Shown in pieces: positions 58,557 through 64,000 of a stretch of 64,000 bases of DNA. Position 1 is the stretch's first letter, and every line of letters begins with the position of its first letter. A program made the position numbers and the translations under genes. The notes under the pieces are model-generated. The model ran no database searches. It saw only the letters and a program-made list of their open reading frames with translations, and was not told where the DNA came from. This stretch comes from CAYWKS01 sp964458935 (lineage in GTDB: Bacteria; Planctomycetota; Phycisphaerae; Phycisphaerales; Zrk34): assembly GCA_964458935.1 (NCBI GenBank), contig CAYWKS010000008.1, forward strand, positions 62,001 to 126,000, written 5' to 3'.

Positions 58557-60095
58557 TCAACGCACGGCGTCCTGCGCCGTCGCCTCGGTCATCAGGGTGT
58601 GCTCGTCCCATTCGCCGACCGGCCGGGATGCGCCGAGCACGCCCCGGCTCATCACCGCGATCCGGTCGCAAACGCCCAGCAACTCCGGAAGGTAGCTGCT
58701 GACCATGAGCACGGCGCGGGGTGGTCGGCCGGCCTCCGCGTCGCCCCGCGCCAGCTCGTCGATCAGCTCGTAGATCTGAGCCTTGGAGCCGATGTCCACG
58801 CCGCGCGTCGGCTCGTCGAGCAGCAGCACGTCCGCGTCGTGATGCAGCAATCGGCCCAACGCCACCTTCTGCTGGTTGCCGCCCGACAGCGCCTGCACCG
58901 GCTGCCGGGTCGAGCGACACTTGATCGCGAGCTTGTCGATCCAAGGACGGCTTGCCGCGTCCTGCCGGCTGGGCATGACGAGGCCGGCCGGCCCCAGACC
59001 GCTCAGCCGCGTCAGCGTCAGGTTGTCCGCGATGCTCATGCCCAGCGCCAGGCCTTCGGTCTTGCGGTCCTCGCTGACCATGCCCACGCCTTGGGCCCAG
59101 CGCTTGCGCGGCGCGGCGGGGCCCGCGTGGCTGTGGACCCTGATGCGGCCCGACCGCACGGCATCGAGCCCGAAAACGGTGCGGAGCAGTTCCGTGCGGC
59201 CGGCGCCGACGAGCCCGGCGATGCCGACCACCTCGCCGCGATGCAGCTTCAGCGATGCCTGCCGCGGCTTGGTCACCCCCGCCAGGTCAACGAACTCCAG
59301 CACCGCCTCGCCGCGGTGATGCGCGCTGCGCGGGTACAGCTCACTAACGTCGCGGCCGACCATGAGCCGGATGATCTGGTCGGTCGGCGTGTCGGCGGTG
59401 ATGCCCCCGCCGACCGAGGCGCCGTCGCGGAGGACCGTGAAGCGATCGGAGATCGCGCGGACCTCTTCGAGAAAGTGGCTGATGTAGACGATGCCCAGGC
59501 CGCCGGCACGCAGGCGCCGGAGCATGGCGAACAGGCTCTCGATGTCGCGGGCGGTGAGGCTGCTGGTCGGCTCGTCGAGCACGAGCACCTTCGCGCCCAG
59601 CGCGACGGACCGCGCGATCTCCACGAGCTGCTGCTCGGCGACGGAGAGGCTGCCGGCGCGGGCCCGCGGGTCGATGTCCGGCCGCCCGACTTCGCCCAGC
59701 GCCGCCCGGGCCCGCTCGCGGGCGGACGTCCAGTGCATGAACGGGCCACGCCCCGGCTCCACGCCCAGCAGGATGTTCTCCGCAACCGACAGGTCCGGGG
59801 CGATCGACAGCTCCTGGTAGATCATCGCCACGCCGGCGCGGCGGGCGTGCAGGGGGTTGCGCGGCTCAAAGGGCGCGCCCTCCAGCGTCATCGTGCCGGC
59901 ATCGGCGGTGTGCGCGCCGCTGAGCACCTTCATCAGGGTGCTCTTGCCGGCGCCGTTCTCGCCGATCAACGCCAGCACCTCGCCGCGGTGCAACGCCAGG
60001 TCCACGCCGTCCAGCGCGACCGTCGGGCCGAATCGCTTGTGCACCCCTTGCATGGTCAGCAGCGGTCGGGCTTGTGATGCGGGCGCGTCACCCAT
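58557..60095 (-). CDS. Sugar ABC transporter ATPase with two nucleotide-binding domains, RbsA-like
   Basis: About 512 residues from ATG 60095 (an ATG at 60128 adds 11). NBD1: Walker A GENGAGKSTLMKVLSGA, signature LSVAEQQLVEIARSV, Walker B VLVLDEPTSSLT. NBD2: degenerate Walker A GLVGAGRTELLRTVFGLD, signature LSGGNQQKVALGRLL, Walker B VLLLDEPTRGVDIG. This one-good, one-degenerate layout is normal for RbsA/XylG/MglA. It powers the permease encoded 12 bases downstream. Confidence 0.94.
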   Translation of the reverse strand: MGDAPASQARPLLTMQGVHKRFGPTVALDGVDLALHRGEVLALIGENGAGKSTLMKVLSGAHTADAGTMTLEGAPFEPRNPLHARRAGVAMIYQELSIAPDLSVAENILLGVEPGRGPFMHWTSARERARAALGEVGRPDIDPRARAGSLSVAEQQLVEIARSVALGAKVLVLDEPTSSLTARDIESLFAMLRRLRAGGLGIVYISHFLEEVRAISDRFTVLRDGASVGGGITADTPTDQIIRLMVGRDVSELYPRSAHHRGEAVLEFVDLAGVTKPRQASLKLHRGEVVGIAGLVGAGRTELLRTVFGLDAVRSGRIRVHSHAGPAAPRKRWAQGVGMVSEDRKTEGLALGMSIADNLTLTRLSGLGPAGLVMPSRQDAASRPWIDKLAIKCRSTRQPVQALSGGNQQKVALGRLLHHDADVLLLDEPTRGVDIGSKAQIYELIDELARGDAEAGRPPRAVLMVSSYLPELLGVCDRIAVMSRGVLGASRPVGEWDEHTLMTEATAQDAVR

Positions 60096-60143
60096 GGCCG
60101 AGGCTTCCCGGTCTCGCACGCTCAACATGCACGGCAGGTCGGG

Positions 60144-61163
60144 TCACTTCTGCAGCGTGATCTTGCGGATATCGGGGTCGTCGACGTTGTCGATGGTCAC
60201 GCGGTGCGCGCCGGTGTCGACGAACGCGTCGATGGGCTCGCCGTTCAGATGCTTGACCATCCTTTCGACGCCGAGGTAGCCCATCCGCAGCGGGTCCTGG
60301 ACGATGATCGCGTCGATCTTCCTGTCGCGGATGCCCTTGAGCAGCACGTCGTGGGAGTCGAAGCCGACATACGTCACGCCGATCGTCTTGCCCTGGGCCT
60401 GGAACTGTTCGATCTTGCGGAGCATGCCGATCGCGGTCGGCTGGTTGGACGCGAAGATGCCGGCGACCTCGAGCGTGTCATCTCGCATGTGGCGTCGGAG
60501 CAGGGCGTCGGCGGTGTCGGCCGCGTCGGTCGTCGAGCCCGAGCCCTTGGTGTAGGCCGAGTCGACCAGTTGGAGGCCCGGCGTCTGGGCGATGACATCC
60601 GAGAAGCCCTTCTCACGCGCCTCGGTCGAAGCCGAACCCTCGAGGAATCGGAGCATGATGACCCTGCCGCCATGCGGACGAGCGTCGCCCATGGCGTCGA
60701 CGAGGGTTTCGCCGGCCATGCGACCGGCCGCGTAGTTGTCGGTCGCGACGATGCTCAGCGGCGCCTCGCTGTTCAGTTGCGAGTCGATCAGGACGATCGG
60801 CACGCCGCGCTGCGCCGCCGACTCCACCGGGCGGACCAGGGCATTGAAGTTCGTCGGGGCCAGGACGATCCCGTCCACGCCGCGGTTGACCATGTTGTCG
60901 ACCATGTTGGCCTGCTGGGTGTGCATGGTCTCGGCGTCGGGGCCGGTCCAGAGGATCTCCACGTCGAGATCCTGGGCGGCGTCGCGTGCCCCGGCCTCGA
61001 CCGCCTTCCAGAACGCGTTGACCGTGCTCTTGGCGATCACGGCGATCTGCTGCGCATCGTCGCCGTCGGCGGAAGTCGTCGAGTCGGACTCGCCGCAGGC
61101 CGCGAGCAGCATCACCGCCCCGATCAGCCCCGCCAGACCCGTGAGAAGGATCGTGTGTCGCAT
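60144..61163 (-). CDS. Sugar-binding lipoprotein of the ABC transporter, RbsB-like
   Basis: From ATG 61163 (MRHTILLTGLAGLIGAVMLL) the lipobox is LLAAC with Cys23. The periplasmic-binding fold type I follows: QIAVIAKSTVNAFWKAVEAG, GVDGIVLAPTNFNALVRPVE, GVPIVLIDSQLNSEAPLSIV and DNYAAGRMAGETLVDAMGD, then VAGIFASNQPTAIGMLRKIE. First gene of the operon. Sequence style fits ribose/galactose/autoinducer-2 class proteins; the ligand is unknown. Confidence 0.92.
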   Translation of the reverse strand: MRHTILLTGLAGLIGAVMLLAACGESDSTTSADGDDAQQIAVIAKSTVNAFWKAVEAGARDAAQDLDVEILWTGPDAETMHTQQANMVDNMVNRGVDGIVLAPTNFNALVRPVESAAQRGVPIVLIDSQLNSEAPLSIVATDNYAAGRMAGETLVDAMGDARPHGGRVIMLRFLEGSASTEAREKGFSDVIAQTPGLQLVDSAYTKGSGSTTDAADTADALLRRHMRDDTLEVAGIFASNQPTAIGMLRKIEQFQAQGKTIGVTYVGFDSHDVLLKGIRDRKIDAIIVQDPLRMGYLGVERMVKHLNGEPIDAFVDTGAHRVTIDNVDDPDIRKITLQK

Positions 61164-61283
61164 GGTGGAAGTCCTCGCGATGGAAAGTGCCTCACAAGTG
61201 CGGGCCAATATGATAACCCCGGCCCGGTGGTCATGCGCGGGCGGTGTCAGTCATGATGCATCAGGGACCCCGGTCGCTGCGAA

Positions 61284-61325
61284 AGCGGGTGAAGGGGCTC
61301 GAACCCTCGACATTCAGCTTGGGAA
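61284..61325 (-). other. 3' half of a tRNA-Gly(CCC) gene, candidate attachment site
   Basis: The minus strand reads TTCCCAA (anticodon loop, CCC), then GCTGAATGTC, T arm GAGGG-TTCGAGC-CCCTT, acceptor strand CACCCGC and U73, exactly the second half of a tRNA-Gly. Upstream of the loop the sequence stops matching: no anticodon-stem complement (TCAGC), D arm or GCGGGTG 5' acceptor strand occurs within the next 150 bases. A clean break at the anticodon loop is what integrating elements leave when they recombine into a tRNA gene. Confidence 0.7.
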
Positions 61326-61951
61326 TCGCCCTCAGGGGCACCGCGTTTTGGCCAGAAGCACCTGCGTTCACATAGTTTAGCGGGAGCGTGGCGTTTCGCA
61401 ATCCTTCGCGTTGACTACCGTTTTTTCCGCTCGTTATCACGGTATACACGGTAGCAATCCGGTAGTTTCGGTATTCGTGCTATTCGACCTCCCAAGGACC
61501 GCCTGATTGCCATTGGGCGTTGAAGCCTTCAGTCGCCAAGCGACCGTTCAGTTCGTTCCGACGCCGACGGCGCTCGCGGCCGCGCCGCTGCTGGTCGCGA
61601 TGGTCGGTCGCCGCCGATCTATCGGGGCCTGAGATAGATTGCGGACTCACTCGTGAGGCGGGTCGGGGGGCTGATGTGCTGGAGAATCGAGCGGACATCA
61701 TCGAGCGGGAACGCACTTGTCAGCCGAGGATTCGCCCTTGTGTGCCCCAAGACCAGAGAGTACAATTGAACTCGTGGGGTTCGGTGAAGATCCCAAGTCG
61801 AGGAGTGCGGTTTCGCGAGGCCGAACGGGGTCTCGTGATGATGAATGGGGCCGAATTCCGGCGTTTACAACAGATGTCCAACTTTGGCATCGGCCTGTAT
61901 CCTCCAGGCTTCGACCCAATGACGTCTCACGTTCTGTCATCAAGTTCCCAA
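61326..61951. other. Gene-poor stretch beyond the tRNA-Gly remnant
   Basis: 626 bp with lower GC and weaker codon structure than the rest of the window. It holds the CGGTA repeats at 61440-61473. Short open frames here (for example 61480-61716 minus and 61698-61943 minus) have no recognisable product, and one of them partly translates the tRNA remnant. It probably includes the 5' region of the glycine-rich protein gene. Confidence 0.5.
61440..61473. repeat. Four direct CGGTA repeats near the tRNA remnant
   Basis: CGGTA starts at 61440, 61449, 61460 and 61469, spacing 9, 11 and 9 bases, close to one helical turn. Helically phased short repeats beside an attachment site are typical of recombinase or directionality-factor arm sites; iteron or regulator binding is the alternative. 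Confidence 0.55.
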
Positions 61952-64000
61952 ATGGCGCAGCAATTCGGCCTCAGGCATCATGGGCTATCGGTGTCAAGGC
62001 ACGGTCGCGCGCCATCGGCGGCAGCTGCGCTTGCGGTCACGCTCGTGTTCTGTTTGAACGTTGTTGCCAGCGGGGCGATCCTGACGGTCGATCCGGTCAA
62101 TGGCACACTGGAACTCGACCAGAGCGGCGTTTTCGCCCCATCGATCGAGTTCAATGGAACAGTGATTCAGGACGCCGGCATCGCCGGCGACGGCATGCGC
62201 GAATACCGCGTGTTCGGCAGTTTGATCATAGAGGACCATGATCGTCTCACTGCCGTGCTCAGCGATTCGTTGGCGAGCCAGCCGGGCGTCCGGTTCATTG
62301 TCGGCGACGGCGTGCTCTTGAGCGGGACGATCGACTTTTCCGGGTCGGGTCTCGAGCATCGCGCCGGTGGTGGGCGTGGCGGCGTAGGCGGCGTCGGTGG
62401 ACATGGTGGTGGCGGCGGCACCGGCAGCGGCGGGGGCAGCGGCGGCGTCAATCAGATACAGACGGCTGGCATCGGCGGAATCCCGGTCGACATACCCGGT
62501 TTCCCGTTGTTCCGAGACGGAACTGCTGGCGATGCAGGTGCCACGGCTAGCATGGGCGAAACCGGACACTTCGGCGCTTCGGGGACCGACGGTGCGGATG
62601 GCGGTGACGGTGCCAATGGTTTCAACAACCCGAACTCCGGCGGGGCGGGCGGGGCCGGTACAGGCACGAGGGGCTTGTTAGGATTGGCTTCACTCGGCGG
62701 TTTCTCCGGCGGCGGCGGTCTGGGTGGCAGCGGCGGGCCCGGTGCGGCCCTGCCGGGCGGCGGCGGCTCGGCTGGCGGCTCCGGCGAGGACGGACAGCCC
62801 GGGTCGGACGGGGAGAGCGGGTCCGATGGCGAAAACGGTTCGGCCGGCGACGCCGGTCTCGGCGGCAGGAACCCCGGTACCGACGAACTGCGCGGCGGCG
62901 GCGGCGGCGGCGGGGGTTCTGGCGGCGGCAGCGGCGCCGGCGGCGGAAGCGGTTCGGGTGGCGGCGGCGGTGGGGGTGGCGGCGCCGGCGGAGGCGGTGG
63001 CTCCGGTGGCGACGGTCTGGGCAACCCGGACATCTTTCTTGACCCGCAGCTTGGCGGCGCCGGCGGAAACGGCGGTCTGGGTGGCGGCGGCGGCAACGGC
63101 GGTGACGGAGGCGATGGCGGCCGCGGCGGTACGGGCGGCATGGGCGCTCGCGGCGGCGCCGGCGGCGGTGTGGTGGAGTTTCGCGCCGAAGGGGAGATCA
63201 GTGTGATCTCGTCGACCATCAGATCGAGGGGCGGCGACGCCATGCCCGGCACTGATGGCGCGGCAGGTTCGGCTGGCCAGGAAGGTCAGATAGGCCAAAG
63301 CGGCGGCGATCCGGACCCGGGGCTTAACGGCGATGATGGCCGGGGCCCGGGCTTCGGCGCGGGGGGTATCGGCGGGAGTTCGTCGATCATGGCCACCCCT
63401 GGCGACAGCGCAACAGACGGCGGTCAGTCCAGCGGCGGTGGCGGAGGCGGCGGCGCCGGTGGTCGCGGCGGTCAAGGTGGCAATGGCGGGAGCGGCGGGA
63501 GCGGCGGGACGGGCGGCAACGGCGGCCAAGGGGGCGGCGGCGCCGGCGGCACGATCAAACTCAACGCCTCCATCCTTGGCTCGGCTGGCGGCACGGTCGA
63601 CCTCTCCGCCGGCGCCGGCGCGGACGCCGCGGATGGCGGGAGACTTATTCTGGGCCAGAATATCGGGAGCGTCTTCGGTATAGGCGCGACGTACGTCGGC
63701 TTCACCAATCCACACCACTTGATGGACGGCCAGGGGCGGCAGGAGGGCGTTCGCTCACTCAATCCGCACATTGCCGTTCCGACGATGACGCCCAACATTC
63801 TTGGCCTTCGCGTACATCAACCGCCGCTTCACGTGTCCGTCGTATCCGAAGCGTTCGGCCACACGACGCTGTTCGCCGATGATCCGTTGTTCGCCTTTGT
63901 CCTCGACGACGCGCCGGACAACGCGATCGCCGCATTATACCGCATGGATAACGGCCCAGCGATCTTGCGGGGCGGGAACAATTCTTGGGCCGGTTGGGAC
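61952..64000 (+). CDS. Large glycine-rich exported protein (3' end outside window)
   Basis: 683 uninterrupted codons from ATG 61952 to the window edge. An N-terminal extension precedes a hydrophobic signal (SAAALAVTLVFCLNVVASGA); GTG 61991 could be the true start. After about 100 residues of ordinary beta-rich sequence (ILTVDPVNGTLELDQSGVFA) comes about 400 residues of Gly/Ser/Asp/Asn-rich low complexity with GGxGGxGG runs, then GGTIKLNASILGSAGGTVDL (a beta-solenoid-like strand) and a more globular end (LRVHQPPLHVSVVSEAFGHT). It resembles planctomycete surface proteins of unknown role. Located on the presumed integrated element. Confidence 0.85.
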   Translation, partial: MAQQFGLRHHGLSVSRHGRAPSAAAALAVTLVFCLNVVASGAILTVDPVNGTLELDQSGVFAPSIEFNGTVIQDAGIAGDGMREYRVFGSLIIEDHDRLTAVLSDSLASQPGVRFIVGDGVLLSGTIDFSGSGLEHRAGGGRGGVGGVGGHGGGGGTGSGGGSGGVNQIQTAGIGGIPVDIPGFPLFRDGTAGDAGATASMGETGHFGASGTDGADGGDGANGFNNPNSGGAGGAGTGTRGLLGLASLGGFSGGGGLGGSGGPGAALPGGGGSAGGSGEDGQPGSDGESGSDGENGSAGDAGLGGRNPGTDELRGGGGGGGGSGGGSGAGGGSGSGGGGGGGGGAGGGGGSGGDGLGNPDIFLDPQLGGAGGNGGLGGGGGNGGDGGDGGRGGTGGMGARGGAGGGVVEFRAEGEISVISSTIRSRGGDAMPGTDGAAGSAGQEGQIGQSGGDPDPGLNGDDGRGPGFGAGGIGGSSSIMATPGDSATDGGQSSGGGGGGGAGGRGGQGGNGGSGGSGGTGGNGGQGGGGAGGTIKLNASILGSAGGTVDLSAGAGADAADGGRLILGQNIGSVFGIGATYVGFTNPHHLMDGQGRQEGVRSLNPHIAVPTMTPNILGLRVHQPPLHVSVVSEAFGHTTLFADDPLFAFVLDDAPDNAIAALYRMDNGPAILRGGNNSWAGWD

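Noticed and set aside
57498..60077. Plus-strand open frame of about 860 codons
   Set aside because: It lies antisense over the permease and two-domain ATPase genes, whose motifs are unambiguous; its composition is a codon-bias artefact.
61284..61365. A complete tRNA-Ser or tRNA-Leu with long variable arm using upstream GCAGGTG as 5' acceptor strand
   Set aside because: The acceptor would contain an A-C mismatch, no D arm forms, and the discriminator and anticodon stem do not fit Ser or Leu. The tRNA-Gly 3'-half reading is exact.
61717..62241. Alternative plus-strand frame overlapping the start of the glycine-rich gene
   Set aside because: Arg/Cys-rich composition without a signal or domain; the overlapping frame from 61952 has a signal peptide and continues for 683 codons.
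62340..63560. CRISPR array or satellite DNA suggested by repetitive GGC-rich sequence
   Set aside because: Repeats are irregular in length and sequence and keep one open frame; they encode a low-complexity glycine-rich protein.

Overview
The window is GC-rich chromosomal DNA, almost fully coding on both strands. It most likely comes from a planctomycete of the Phycisphaerae type. The evidence is the gene mix: bacterial DNA topoisomerase VI, an Anbu/alpha-E/ATP-grasp/transglutaminase cluster, many secreted or lipoprotein hypotheticals, an orphan L27 gene away from obgE, and three intact tRNA genes without an encoded CCA. The lineage is an inference from gene content; no rRNA is present.

Layout. 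1-5.5 kb: mutS (cut by the left edge), tRNA-Ala, a zinc uptake pair znuA-znuC behind a Zur-like palindrome but without a znuB permease gene, a YwaF-type membrane protein, and rpmA. 5.6-12 kb: a secreted hypothetical, an acetyltransferase, a DnaA-box-bearing spacer (candidate oriC), dnaA, a HEAT-like exported protein and a DegT aminotransferase. 12.4-23.3 kb: housekeeping metabolism (folD, cysK, hemW, asd), an FHA protein, a PilZ protein, hydrolases and an MFS transporter. 23.3-26.3 kb: a lipoprotein, an unassigned structured RNA with its own promoter and terminator (possibly 6S-like), cysE and obgE. 26.4-36 kb: an Rrf2 regulator, lipid-linked sugar transfer genes, tRNA-Cys and tRNA-Met, panD, a histidine kinase and rsmB.

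36.3-40.5 kb is the four-gene Anbu operon. 40.6-44.7 kb carries a Xer recombinase, two lipoproteins and a response regulator. 44.9-48.1 kb is the overlapping topoisomerase VI pair top6B-top6A. 48.3-53.4 kb has the cyclic-di-AMP genes cdaA-cdaR, proA, a VKOR-thioredoxin fusion and clpS.

53.5-56.5 kb is the most interesting region. It is a light-linked cassette: a CarH/LitR-like MerR regulator that has lost the cobalamin-ligand His, divergent from a proton-pump-type rhodopsin with a DTK motif and a Blh beta-carotene cleavage enzyme. An intrinsic terminator lies between rhodopsin and blh. The proposed logic is that the regulator controls the divergent promoter, Blh makes retinal, and the rhodopsin uses it; no carotenoid biosynthesis genes are in the window. 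56.5-61.2 kb has an ECF sigma/anti-sigma pair and a sugar ABC importer.

At 61284-61325 lies only the 3' half of a tRNA-Gly gene, broken at the anticodon loop, next to four CGGTA repeats. Beyond it the sequence has a different texture and a large glycine-rich exported protein runs off the right edge. This looks like one end of an integrative element whose body lies to the right of the window.
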